A stretch of DNA of 64,000 bases. It comes from Cutibacterium avidum ATCC 25577 (lineage in GTDB: Bacteria; Actinomycetota; Actinomycetes; Propionibacteriales; Propionibacteriaceae). The DNA lies in NCBI RefSeq assembly GCF_000227295.1, contig NZ_JH165054.1:718432-782431 (forward strand), given 5' to 3'. This document shows positions 52,583 to 61,576 of the stretch, in pieces (positions within the stretch are counted from its first letter, which is position 1; every line of letters starts with the position of its first letter). Both the position numbers and the translations under genes were made by a program. Under the pieces are notes generated by a model, which was given only the letters and a program-made list of their open reading frames with translations, was not told where the DNA came from and made no database searches.

Positions 52583-55147
52583 ATGAGCGCCGACCCCATC
52601 TCGACCATCCGCGTCCGCAAGCGCGACGGATCCCTGGCCCCTTACGACGGCAACGAAGTCGCCGCATCCATCATTGACTCAGCCCGTGGGCTCGACGACG
52701 CCGTTGCCCGGGCAACCCTGCTGCAGGCCGAGGTGGAGATCACCCTATTCGACGGGATCACCACCGACGCCTTGGACGAGGCCGTCATCCAGGTGGCTCT
52801 GGGCAATGCCAAGGACGACCCTGCCTTCGACACCATTGCCAGCCGAATCGCCGTCAAGAAGCTGTACAAGGAGGTGTTCGGCGACACCCACGACGGTCTC
52901 GGTGACGCCAGCCCCGAGCGGGTGCGAGACCTCCACCATGCCTACTTCCCGCGCACGATCGACAAGCTCGTCGCCGACGGCCACCTTGACGAGCGACTGG
53001 GGCGGCTCTTCGACCTCGACGCCCTCGCCACGGCCCTTGATCCCGCCCGTGACGACCTCATCGGCTTCACCGGCGTGCGCACCATGGTCAACCGTTATCT
53101 GCTGCGTACCCCCGACCAGCGAGCGTTGGAAGTACCGCAGTACTTCTGGATGCGCGTGGCTATGGGGCTCAGCCTCACCGAGGACGATCCGACCTCCTCT
53201 GCCCTCGCCCTCTACGACTCGATGAGCAACCTGCGTCATCTCGCGGCTGGATCCACCCTTGTCAACGCGGGCACCCCGGCTGGCCAGCTGTCCAACTGCT
53301 TCGTCATGCGCACCGAGGACGACTTGGAGCACATCGCCCGGACGATCCGTGACGTCATGTGGATCACAAAGGGCACCGGCGGCATCGGGCTGTCGATGTC
53401 TGACCTGCGCTGCGAGGGGTCACCTATTCGCTCCGACAACACTGCGTCGACCGGTCCGATCCCCTTCATGCACACCATCGACTCGACGCTGCGAGCCGTC
53501 TCCCGAGGAGGCAAGAAGCTCGGCGCTCTGTGCTTCTACATGGAGAACTGGCATATGGACTTCCCCCAGTTCCTCGACCTGCGGCAGAACTCCGGTGACC
53601 CGTACCGACGCACCCGTACCGCCGACACCGCGGTGTGGATCTCCGACGAGTTCATGAAGCGCGTCGCCAAGGACGAGGACTGGTACCTCTTCGACCCCGC
53701 CGAGACCCCCGATCTCACCGAGCTCACCGGGTCGGCCTTCTCGAAGCGTTACGCCCACTACATCGCCGAGGCCGAGGCCGGCCACATCAGGCGTTTCCAC
53801 CGCACCACGGCCCGCGAACAATTCCGAGCCATACTGGTGAGCCTGCAGACGACATCCCACCCGTGGTTGACGTGGAAGGACAGCGTCAATACCCGCGCGT
53901 TGAACAGCAACACCGGGACGATCCACTCCTCGAATCTGTGCACCGAGATCTGCCTGCCCCAGGACCGCGACCACACCTCGGTGTGCAACCTGGCTTCGGT
54001 CAACCTCGCCGGGCACCTCGTCGGGCCGCGCGGGAAGCGTCGCATCGACTGGAACCAACTGGCCGCCACCACTCGGCTGGCGGTGCGCCACCTCGACAAC
54101 CTCGTCGACATCACCGCTTCGGCGGTGCCTCAGGCCGAGCGATCCAACGTGGAGAACCGGGCCATCGGCCTGGGCGTCATGGGGCTGACGGACATGCTCG
54201 AGCAAGTGCGGATTCCCTACGACTCCTCCGAGGCCTGCGAGATCGTCGACCGGATCATTGAATTCATCAGCTGGCACGCCATCGACACCTCCGCTGATCT
54301 GGCCACCGAGCGTGGCTCGTACCCGATGTTCGCGGGATCCGGCTGGTCGGAGGGGATGGTCCCGGTCGACACTCTGGCCGTCCTGGAGCGCGACCGTGGC
54401 ATTCCCGTTGACGTCGACCGGACGACGAGGATGGACTGGGACGGGCTGCGTACCAAGGTGAGTCGCGGGATGCGCAATGCCACTCTGATGGCCATCGCCC
54501 CGACGGCGTCGATCGGCCTGGTCGCTGGCACGACGCCGGGTCTGGACCCGCAGTTCTCCCAGATGTTCTCCCGAGCCACCTCGGCCGGGAAGTTCCTCGA
54601 GGTCAACCGCAATCTGGTGGCCGACCTCAAGGACCTCGGGCTGTGGGAGAAGGTACGCGAGGAATTGCTGCGCCGCCAGGGGGATCCCAGCGAGATCGAG
54701 GCCATCCCGGCCTCCCTACGGCGTCTGTACCGCACCTCCTTCACCCTGGATCCGATGGCCTACCTCAACGTGGCCGCCCGGGCGCAGAAGTGGGTGGACC
54801 AGGCCATCAGCCGCAACATCTACCTGGCCTCCCGGTCGGTCGGCGACATGGAGGACCTCTACACCGCGGCATGGCGAATGGGCGTCAAGACGACCTACTA
54901 CCTCCACATGCTGCCCCGTCACACCGCCGAGCAGTCAACGGTGGCGGTCAACAAGGCTGCCGGACATCGCAACGGTCCTCGTCGTGGGTTCGCCACCGCA
55001 GCACGGCGTGACACCAGCACCGCGACCATCGAAAAGCCCCTGACCGAGGTACTCGACGCCGAACCCGTCATGGCCCTCGATCTCGGCGACGGCACCTCCT
55101 GCCCGGTGGACCCACAGGAGCGCCTGCAGTGCGAGTCCTGCCAGTGA
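52583..55147 (+). CDS. nrdA: Class I ribonucleotide reductase, alpha subunit
   Basis: The 854-residue catalytic subunit has an N-terminal ATP-cone (VRKRDGSLAPYDGNEVAASI), an active-site Cys in QLSNCFVM near residue 240, the NLCTEICLPQ segment near 452 with radical Cys and Glu, and a C-terminal thioredoxin-interacting CESC. It reduces ribonucleotides to deoxyribonucleotides. GGAGG sits just before ATG 52583; an earlier in-frame start would overlap the leader. It lies behind a B12 riboswitch and is followed by nrdB after 36 bases. Confidence 0.95.
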   Translation: MSADPISTIRVRKRDGSLAPYDGNEVAASIIDSARGLDDAVARATLLQAEVEITLFDGITTDALDEAVIQVALGNAKDDPAFDTIASRIAVKKLYKEVFGDTHDGLGDASPERVRDLHHAYFPRTIDKLVADGHLDERLGRLFDLDALATALDPARDDLIGFTGVRTMVNRYLLRTPDQRALEVPQYFWMRVAMGLSLTEDDPTSSALALYDSMSNLRHLAAGSTLVNAGTPAGQLSNCFVMRTEDDLEHIARTIRDVMWITKGTGGIGLSMSDLRCEGSPIRSDNTASTGPIPFMHTIDSTLRAVSRGGKKLGALCFYMENWHMDFPQFLDLRQNSGDPYRRTRTADTAVWISDEFMKRVAKDEDWYLFDPAETPDLTELTGSAFSKRYAHYIAEAEAGHIRRFHRTTAREQFRAILVSLQTTSHPWLTWKDSVNTRALNSNTGTIHSSNLCTEICLPQDRDHTSVCNLASVNLAGHLVGPRGKRRIDWNQLAATTRLAVRHLDNLVDITASAVPQAERSNVENRAIGLGVMGLTDMLEQVRIPYDSSEACEIVDRIIEFISWHAIDTSADLATERGSYPMFAGSGWSEGMVPVDTLAVLERDRGIPVDVDRTTRMDWDGLRTKVSRGMRNATLMAIAPTASIGLVAGTTPGLDPQFSQMFSRATSAGKFLEVNRNLVADLKDLGLWEKVREELLRRQGDPSEIEAIPASLRRLYRTSFTLDPMAYLNVAARAQKWVDQAISRNIYLASRSVGDMEDLYTAAWRMGVKTTYYLHMLPRHTAEQSTVAVNKAAGHRNGPRRGFATAARRDTSTATIEKPLTEVLDAEPVMALDLGDGTSCPVDPQERLQCESCQ

Positions 55148-55183
55148 CCGACGACCGTTCCACCCACTGAAAGCGAGAACACC

Positions 55184-56170
55184 ATGATCCTTGGATCCGG
55201 AATCCACGAGGGGTTGCTGCTCAAGCCCGTCATCTACCCGTGGGCCTACGACCTCTACAACCAGGCCGTGGCGAACACGTGGTTCCCCAACGAGATCCAG
55301 CTCGACGAGGACCTCGCCGACTTCGGCCGGATGACTCCCGACGAGCACCATGCCCTGACCCACCTCATGAGCTACTTCAACCCCAACGAGCTGCTGGTCA
55401 ACAAGGCGTTGGCCTTCGGGGTCTACCCCTACGTCAATGCGGCCGAGTGCCACTTGTACCTGGCCAAGCAGATGTGGGAGGAGGCCAACCACTGCATGGC
55501 ATTCGAGTATGTCCTTGAGACCTTCCCGATCGACCGTGAGGAGGCCTACCGCTCCCACGTCCACGTCCCGTCGATGGCCCGCAAGGAGTCCTTCGAGGTG
55601 GCCTTCATCAAGCGGATGACCGAGCAGACCCTCGACATCACCACCATCGAGGGAAAGCAGGACTTCGTGCGCAACCTGGTGGCTTACAACATCATCCTTG
55701 AGGGCATCTGGTTCTACTCGGGATTCATGGTCGCGCTGTCCTTCCGGCAGCGAAACCTGCTGCGCAATTTCGGCTCCCTCATCGACTGGGTGGTCCGCGA
55801 CGAGTCCCTCCACCTGAAATTCGGCATGAATCTCATCCTGACGGTGTTGGAGGAGAACCCGGAGGTCGCCACCGAGGAGTTCGCGACCGAGATCCACGAC
55901 ATGATCGTCGAGGGGGTGTCCATGGAGGAGCAGTACAACCGCGACATGCTCCCCCGCGGCATCCTCGGAATGAATGCTGATTACGTCAATGACTACGTCA
56001 AGTACCTGGCAGATCGTCGTCTGGAGGAGCTCGGGTTCGAGCCGGAGTACCGCGTCGCCAACCCGGCGAAATGGATGGCCACGGCCAATGACACCCTCCA
56101 GCTGGTCAATTTCTTCGAGGCCACCAACACCTCCTACGAGGTCAATGCCCACGCCAACGGTGGTCGGTGA
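55184..56170 (+). CDS. nrdB: Ribonucleotide reductase beta subunit, class Ic-like (no radical Tyr)
   Basis: The 328-residue ferritin-fold subunit keeps all metal ligands at the exact E. coli spacings: Glu69, Glu100, His103, Glu173, Glu207 and His210 (E. coli 84, 115, 118, 204, 238, 241). The residue at the radical-tyrosine position (E. coli 122) is Phe107 (TTC at 55502-55504), and the first ligand is Glu rather than Asp. These are the marks of class Ic subunits, which use a Mn/Fe centre instead of a tyrosyl radical. A Tyr near the C-terminus (NTSYEVN) could serve in radical transfer. Confidence 0.92.
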   Translation: MILGSGIHEGLLLKPVIYPWAYDLYNQAVANTWFPNEIQLDEDLADFGRMTPDEHHALTHLMSYFNPNELLVNKALAFGVYPYVNAAECHLYLAKQMWEEANHCMAFEYVLETFPIDREEAYRSHVHVPSMARKESFEVAFIKRMTEQTLDITTIEGKQDFVRNLVAYNIILEGIWFYSGFMVALSFRQRNLLRNFGSLIDWVVRDESLHLKFGMNLILTVLEENPEVATEEFATEIHDMIVEGVSMEEQYNRDMLPRGILGMNADYVNDYVKYLADRRLEELGFEPEYRVANPAKWMATANDTLQLVNFFEATNTSYEVNAHANGGR

Positions 56171-56270
56171 GATCGGGAGCGGACCCCGATCTTCGACGAG
56201 TCCTCGTTCGTGGGGTATTCGTCACCCCGATGGTGAGCGTGCATGAAGTCGCCATGGCATGCACGCGGAC

Positions 56271-56306
56271 GATGTCAGCCCCAAAATATGCTTTGGGGCT
56301 GACATC
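56271..56306 (+). terminator. Terminator after nrdB
   Basis: GATGTCAGCCCCAAA (56271-56285) is perfectly complementary to TTTGGGGCTGACATC (56292-56306) with a six-base loop. Its right arm may also supply a TTGGGG -35, 17 bases before TAGGGT (56316-56321), for the next gene. Confidence 0.8.
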
Positions 56307-56329
56307 ATCCCTTGTTAGGGTCCTATGAC

Positions 56330-56818
56330 GTGGACGAACTCTTCAGCCCTCCCGGAGGCGAATGGCATCCGGTCTCCCCGAAATTCGTGACCGTCAAGAG
56401 GCTCATGGTCTGCCTAACCTGGGGCATCCTGACGGTCGCCCTCGCCGTCGTGCTGGGGATCTTCGTCACCTGGTGGGCCGGTGTCATCGCGGCGGTCGTC
56501 GGCCTGGCCTTCACCGGATGGCGATTCTCGCGGATGCCAGCCGTCGTCGCAGCCATGGGCTGGTGCGAACGCGGAAGCGACCTGTGCATCCGTTCCGGGC
56601 CGTGGTTCCGTCACATGGTCATCGTTCCCTACGGCAGAATGCAGGCCGTTGAAATCAAGGCTGGCCCCGTCGACCGCCACTGGGGCGTGGCCTCGGTGGA
56701 ACTGGTCACCGCTGCCATGGCGACCAACGCCTCGCTTGACGGTTTGCCAGCCGGGGAAGCCCAGGCCCTGCGCGACCGAATCACGGAGATGGCCGAGGAG
56801 AAGGACGCGGCCCTGTGA
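56330..56818 (+). CDS. bPH2-domain membrane protein (YdbS-like)
   Basis: The 162-residue protein has an N-terminal polar stretch, two close TM helices (about 28-48 and 52-68) and a bacterial PH domain with MVIVPYGRMQAVEIKAGPVD near 100-120. This is the YdbS type, normally paired with a larger YdbT partner as here. YdbST proteins have been linked to resistance to antimicrobial peptides. GTG 56330 lies 8 bases after TAGGGT, suggesting a leaderless transcript. It overlaps the next gene by 4 bases. Confidence 0.75.
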   Translation: MDELFSPPGGEWHPVSPKFVTVKRLMVCLTWGILTVALAVVLGIFVTWWAGVIAAVVGLAFTGWRFSRMPAVVAAMGWCERGSDLCIRSGPWFRHMVIVPYGRMQAVEIKAGPVDRHWGVASVELVTAAMATNASLDGLPAGEAQALRDRITEMAEEKDAAL

Positions 56819-58369
56819 CCCCGCAGGAACGACCCCTCGACGGGGATCGACGCGACATCACCATTCCGCCCGCCCCGGTAATCGAGCAACCCCAGCCCGA
56901 ACCCGAGAGAACGCTGGAGAGACGCCCCCCATTGGGCAACCCCGCTGGTGCGTGGCTGGATGGTCATCGCAGCCGCAGCCTTCATCCTGTTCAAGCAGTT
57001 GCTCGAGGACGGCAAGGACCTGCGGTCATTGTCCGTCCGCGAACTGGGAATCGGCGGAAGCATCATCGTCGTCGTGGCGATCCTGCAGGTCATTGTGGGA
57101 GCCTTCGTGTGGGCGACCACGAGGTTCCACATCGACGAGGACGAGGTGCGCATCGAGCACCGCTTCATCACCCACGAATCCGACCGGCTGGCCTTGTCCA
57201 AGATTCAGGGAATCGACGTCGTCCAGCCCTTTGCCGCCCGGATCGTCGGTCTGGCAAGCCTCAACATCGACGTCGGCGCATCCAACTCCAAGAAGATCGA
57301 GTTCCTGAAACGCGGCGAGGCCTATGAGTTGCGCGACCTGCTCATCTCGCGGGCACGCCACGAGATCGCTCAGTCTCATACTGATGCGGTAGGTGACGGC
57401 GTCGGATCTCAATGGTGGGACCAGCGCCGCGACGAGCACGAAATCGTCAACGTCACCGCCAAGCGAGCCCTCATCGCCGGGTTCTTGTCAATGACCTTCG
57501 TGTTCCAAGTACTGGCTCTCATCGCGTCGATCGTTTTCAGCGTCGTCGATCATCAGCCTCTCGGCATTGCCGCCATCCTTGCGTTGCTGCTGTCCATGGT
57601 CGGTGTGGTGTGGAAGCAGCTCGACGCCGCGTGGAAGTTCCGTCTGCTGAGGTCGGCAGGTGCGCTCAAAGCTGTCCACGGTCTGACCAGCCTGACGACG
57701 CGCACCGTCCCCGTCCGTAGGGTGCAGGCGGTGGAGGTGTCTACTCCGCTGCTGTGGCGTCCACTCGGAGTCTCTCGTATCACAATGACGGTGCTCGGCG
57801 GTGCCGGGCTGTCGGATGTCGAACAGTCAACAGTTCTGCTGCCCATTGGTGACGACGAGCAGGTCCGCGCCGCCCTCGACGCGTTATGGCCCGGATTCCG
57901 ACTGGACTCGGTGCATCTCAACGGAATCCCGAAACGTGCCCGGTGGTTCCGCTGGTTCGACCAGACGGTCATCGCATGGGGGTTTGACGACGAGGTCGTC
58001 GTGACCCGAAAGGGGCTGTTCAACCGCACCCTGAGCATCGTCCCGCATGCCCGATCGCAGTCAGTACGGCTGGCACAGGGGCCGCTGCAGCGTCGACTGG
58101 GCCTCGCTGACGTCTACGTGCACACCTCGTCGGGTCCGGTGACGGTGTCGTGTTCCCACCTCGACGCCTCTGATGCCCGGACCTTCGTCATGGGGCAGAT
58201 GGACCGCACCCGTGCCGCACGCGCTCGAGAGCTGTCCCCGACGGAGCACCCGGCGACCGCACCCGCTGTCTCCTCCGACGAACCCATCGGTGCAAGGTCG
58301 CCCGACATCCCGGCTCGACCCCACGGCGTCAGAACGGACTCCACCGCCAATACCGCTCACGGTCAATAG
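56815..58369 (+). pseudogene. bPH2-domain membrane protein (YdbT-like), frame break near its start
   Basis: A GTG at 56815 overlaps the upstream gene (GTGA) and opens a polar N-terminus (VTPQERPLDGDRRDITIPPA). The main body is in a different frame, open from about 56882 and beginning RWRDAPHWATPLVRGW around 56912, then a TM helix MVIAAAAFILFKQLL and 470 residues with about four helices and three PH-like domains. Either a one-base gain lies between about 56895 and 56945 (a CCCCCC run is at 56925-56930) or translation begins at GTG 56948. If intact, it would pair with the preceding YdbS-like protein. Confidence 0.6.
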
Positions 58370-58425
58370 CCATCTGCCCTCTGCGCCACCACTCCTCCCA
58401 CTGGCAACCACTACGCTTGTCAACC

Positions 58426-59241
58426 ATGAGCAACGTGCTGGGAATTGACGTCGGCGGCTCCGGGATCAAGGGAGCCCCGGTTGACCTCGACATCGGAGAC
58501 TTTGCCGAACCGCGACTTCGCATCCCCACCCCTGGGAAGTCGTCCCCGAAGAACGTCGTCGCCGTGCTGCGCGAGATCGTCGACAACTTCGCCCCCACCA
58601 TTGGCGACGGACCGGTTGGCATCTCCTTCCCCGCCCCGGCACGCCACGGCGTCATCCCCTTCATCGCCAACCTCGACCAGGGGTGGGCCGGCCTGCACGC
58701 CGAGGACTACATCAGTGATGCCCTCGGCCGCCCCGTGACCGTCCTCAACGACGCAGACGCCGCTGGCCTGGGTGAGGTCCACTACGGTGCAGCCAAGGGT
58801 GTCCCGGACGTCGTCATCCTCACCACCCTGGGCACTGGCATCGGGTCTGCTGTCATCAACAATGGCATCCTGCTGCCGAACACCGAGCTCGGCCATCTTG
58901 AGATCGACGGCCATGACGCCGAGAAGCGCGCCGCCTCCTCGGTCAAGGACCGCAAGAAGATATCCTACAAGGATTGGGCGACCAAGCGCCTGCAGCGTTA
59001 CTACGAGGTCGTCGAGATGTTGTTTTCTCCCGACCTCTTCGTCGTCGGCGGCGGTGTCTCCAAGGACCACGAAAAGTTCTTCAAGTACCTCAACCTAGAG
59101 ACCCCGATCGTCCCGGCCCAGCTGTTCAACCGAGCCGGTATCATCGGCGCGGCCTGGCAGGCTCAGTGGCGCTTGGAGCACCTCGACGTCACCGAAGAGG
59201 CTGTCGTCGAGGCCACCAAGAAGGCTGGAGACGACGACTGA
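58426..59241 (+). CDS. ppgK: Polyphosphate glucokinase
   Basis: The 271-residue ROK-type kinase phosphorylates glucose with polyphosphate (or ATP). It shows the phosphate-binding motif GIDVGGSGIKG near residue 6, the catalytic Asp in VLNDADAAGLGE near 105, LGTGIGSA near 130 and the polyphosphate-type block ELGHLEIDGHDAEKRAA near 152-168. Length is typical. No ribosome-binding site; TACGCT eight bases upstream suggests a leaderless message. Confidence 0.93.
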   Translation: MSNVLGIDVGGSGIKGAPVDLDIGDFAEPRLRIPTPGKSSPKNVVAVLREIVDNFAPTIGDGPVGISFPAPARHGVIPFIANLDQGWAGLHAEDYISDALGRPVTVLNDADAAGLGEVHYGAAKGVPDVVILTTLGTGIGSAVINNGILLPNTELGHLEIDGHDAEKRAASSVKDRKKISYKDWATKRLQRYYEVVEMLFSPDLFVVGGGVSKDHEKFFKYLNLETPIVPAQLFNRAGIIGAAWQAQWRLEHLDVTEEAVVEATKKAGDDD

Positions 59242-59267
59242 CGTCTCAGTAATCCTGAAACACAGCC

Positions 59268-59300
59268 ACGATCGCCCCTCCGGAAAGGACGGGCGATCGT
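59268..59300 (+). terminator. Terminator after ppgK
   Basis: ACGATCGCCC (59268-59277) pairs with GGGCGATCGT (59291-59300). It begins 26 bases after the stop. Confidence 0.8.
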
Positions 59301-59436
59301 ACTGTCTCCTGCTACCGTTACGGTCAAACCCGTGTACCACTCGCTTTTGGTACCACAGCACGATGCCTGATGACCCGCTCCACTGGCACGGTGGATTCCA
59401 TCCCGATCATCGCCCCATGACGAGGAAGGACATCTC

Positions 59437-60045
59437 ATGGCCAGCCAACAGCTCATCCTTGGCCTCATTGCCATCGCCATTCTCGTAATCCTCCTCATCC
59501 CCACCCTCGTCATCAAAACTCGCAAGGAGCGCAAGCTTCCGGGTGAGCCCAAGCCGACAACAAGAGGGCGGCGATTCTGCGCCCTGCTCATCGATGTGAT
59601 TTGCGTAAGCGCCCTCACCGGGATCGGGTGGGGCCTCTTCGTGGGCGGCACCGCGCTGTACGAGATCAGCGATATCGCTCACAAGTCAGCCATCGAGTCG
59701 GCCACCAAACCGATCGGCACCGCACTCCTCCTGGCCATCAGTATCGGTTACGTCATCATCTCAGTGGCAGGACGCCTCGGCTCCTCCCCAGGAACCAACG
59801 CCATGCGTCTCGCGTGGGTTGACGCGGATGGGCACCCGTCTGGACGAGTTCACACCTCCGTCATCGGTGCGGCCTTCATCCTCTCGGTTCTCGGCAAGAC
59901 ATGGGTTGGCACGTTCGCGTCGATCGGCATCATCATCCTGTTCATTGAGGCCGTCTCGGTGCTGTGGGACGAGCGGGGCATCATCGCCAAGGTCATGCAT
60001 CTTCATCTCGTCGACACGAAGGCCACCACGACACGCGCGCAATGA
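59437..60045 (+). CDS. RDD-family membrane protein
   Basis: The 202-residue protein has an N-terminal anchor helix (ILGLIAIAILVILLIPTLVI), then an RDD domain: RRFCALLIDVICV near 47 with the conserved Arg and Asp, and SPGTNAMRLAWVDADG near 118 as the second signature. About five helices. RDD proteins are poorly understood; some may affect ion transport. GAGGAAGGA lies upstream. A related RDD domain ends the gene at 60430. Confidence 0.82.
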   Translation: MASQQLILGLIAIAILVILLIPTLVIKTRKERKLPGEPKPTTRGRRFCALLIDVICVSALTGIGWGLFVGGTALYEISDIAHKSAIESATKPIGTALLLAISIGYVIISVAGRLGSSPGTNAMRLAWVDADGHPSGRVHTSVIGAAFILSVLGKTWVGTFASIGIIILFIEAVSVLWDERGIIAKVMHLHLVDTKATTTRAQ

Positions 60046-60057
60046 TGTCGTGACACA

Positions 60058-60092
60058 GTGATCGCCCGCCTCAGATTGAGACGGGCGATCAC
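60058..60092. terminator. Bidirectional terminator between the RDD gene and rpmJ
   Basis: GTGATCGCCCG (60058-60068) pairs with CGGGCGATCAC (60082-60092), with inner CTCA/TGAG pairing. It lies between two convergent genes. Confidence 0.82.
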
Positions 60093-60129
60093 TCATTTCC
60101 GGCCGTCGCCGGAGGCAGCTGGCACCGTT

Positions 60130-60252
60130 TCAGCCCTGACGAGCCTTCAACCGCGGGTTCTTCTTGTTGATGACATAAACGCGGCCACGGCGGCGCACCA
60201 CCTGGGAGCCGGGCTGGTTCTTGAGGGCTCGCAAGGAGTTCCTGACCTTCAT
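60130..60252 (-). CDS. rpmJ: 50S ribosomal protein L36, zinc-free form
   Basis: The 40-residue product [20 protein letters not shown] with the end [20 protein letters not shown] is L36. It lacks the three Cys and one His of the zinc-ribbon form, so it is the C-minus paralogue that many bacteria make when zinc is short. GGAAG precedes the ATG. TGGTAATGAGAACCA on the minus strand (60290-60304) is a weak match to actinobacterial Zur sites and would fit such control; this is only a suggestion. Confidence 0.92.
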   Translation of the reverse strand: MKVRNSLRALKNQPGSQVVRRRGRVYVINKKNPRLKARQG

Positions 60253-60429
60253 AATCTTCCTGTTCGTTGTACTCGAGTCTTTCTGCGACTGGTTCTCATT
60301 ACCATATCAGCCTCGTCAACTCGGACCCTAGGCCATAACCCATGTCGAACTCGGTTTTCGTCCCGCAGGAGGATGCGCGACGACACCTCGACCTGCAATG
60401 TTGACCATCGCTCATCATCGGAAGGCCCC

Positions 60430-61524
60430 ATGCTCGAAAAATCACTCATCTCGGTGCTCATTGGCGCAGGCATCAGCGTCGTCACGTTCGTCCCCGTGCT
60501 CATCCACCAGTTCAGGCGCTTCGGCGCACCCTCTTTCGGACGGATGGTGCTGATCTTCACCAACTTCGTGTATGTCAGCGCGCTCATCGCCTACACAATC
60601 TTCCCAGTGCCGCCACTGTCCGATGAATACTGCGCAGCCCATCCGCGTCACTTCATCCTCGATCCCACCGAGTACTTCCGTGACATGGCCCACCACTTCG
60701 CCGGTGCACCCATCATGGAGGTGCTCACCAGCTCCTCGATGATGCAAATGGTGCTCAACGTCGCCCTCTTCGTTCCACTGGGCTTCTACGCAGTCCGACT
60801 GCTCCGGATGCGCCCCTGGATCGCGGTGCTGTTCGGCTTCGGAACCTCCCTAGTCATCGAGCTCACCCAGTACACCGGAAACTGGTTCATATCCAACTGC
60901 CAATACCGCGTCGCTGACATCAACGACCTCATCACCAACACCCTTGGCGGTATCTTCGGCGTCCTCACCACGACTTTTGCCCCACACTTCTCGCAAACCC
61001 CCGAGAAGATGGAGAAGCAAGCCGACGAGTCGCGCGCAGTCACCAAAGGACGGCGGTTCCTCGCACTCCTCATTGACGTCTGGTGGGTCGTCCTCATCGA
61101 CATCGCAGCCATGGGCATCACAGCCGCGATCGGCATGGTCTTGCTCTACAACAACCCCGAGAACAAGATTGCCGCCGTAGACGCCATGGAAACCTGCGGG
61201 ACACCGCTTCTCGTGGCTCTCAACCTCGTCTACGTCATCATTGCCATGGCTGGACGCCTCGGCGTCTCTCCCGGGATGGGGACGGCCCACCTGGCCTGGA
61301 CCACACCCCGTGGACTACCCGCAGGCCGACGTCATAGCCTCGTCATCGGTATGGCCCTCATGTGCTCTCACCTCGCCGACACCAGATTCAGCATCTTGGC
61401 AAGCATCGGAACCATCGTCCTGCTCGTCGAACTCATCTCGGTGTTGTTCACTGCGCGTGGCCTGGTCGGAAAGATCATGGGGCTCAACCTCGTCGATGCC
61501 CGAACCATCGAGGAACGCCCATAG
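60430..61524 (+). CDS. VanZ-RDD fusion membrane protein
   Basis: The 364-residue protein joins an N-terminal VanZ-like domain (about 1-190, with LNVALFVPLGFYAVRL and a FGTSLVIELTQYTGNWF segment) to a C-terminal RDD domain (about 205-360, RRFLALLIDVWWVV and SPGMGTAHLAWTTPRG). VanZ-like proteins give low-level teicoplanin resistance in some bacteria. The RDD part resembles the protein at 59437-60045, so a duplication is likely. GGAAGG precedes ATG 60430. Confidence 0.82.
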   Translation: MLEKSLISVLIGAGISVVTFVPVLIHQFRRFGAPSFGRMVLIFTNFVYVSALIAYTIFPVPPLSDEYCAAHPRHFILDPTEYFRDMAHHFAGAPIMEVLTSSSMMQMVLNVALFVPLGFYAVRLLRMRPWIAVLFGFGTSLVIELTQYTGNWFISNCQYRVADINDLITNTLGGIFGVLTTTFAPHFSQTPEKMEKQADESRAVTKGRRFLALLIDVWWVVLIDIAAMGITAAIGMVLLYNNPENKIAAVDAMETCGTPLLVALNLVYVIIAMAGRLGVSPGMGTAHLAWTTPRGLPAGRRHSLVIGMALMCSHLADTRFSILASIGTIVLLVELISVLFTARGLVGKIMGLNLVDARTIEERP

Positions 61525-61528
61525 CTGC

Positions 61529-61566
61529 CACGAGTGCCGCAGCCAGCCAAGGCTGCGGCACTCGTG
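61529..61566. terminator. Bidirectional terminator between the VanZ-RDD gene and arcC
   Basis: CACGAGTGCCGCAGCC (61529-61544) pairs perfectly with GGCTGCGGCACTCGTG (61551-61566) around a six-base loop. It separates two convergent genes. Confidence 0.9.
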
Positions 61567-61576
61567 CGTGAACTAC

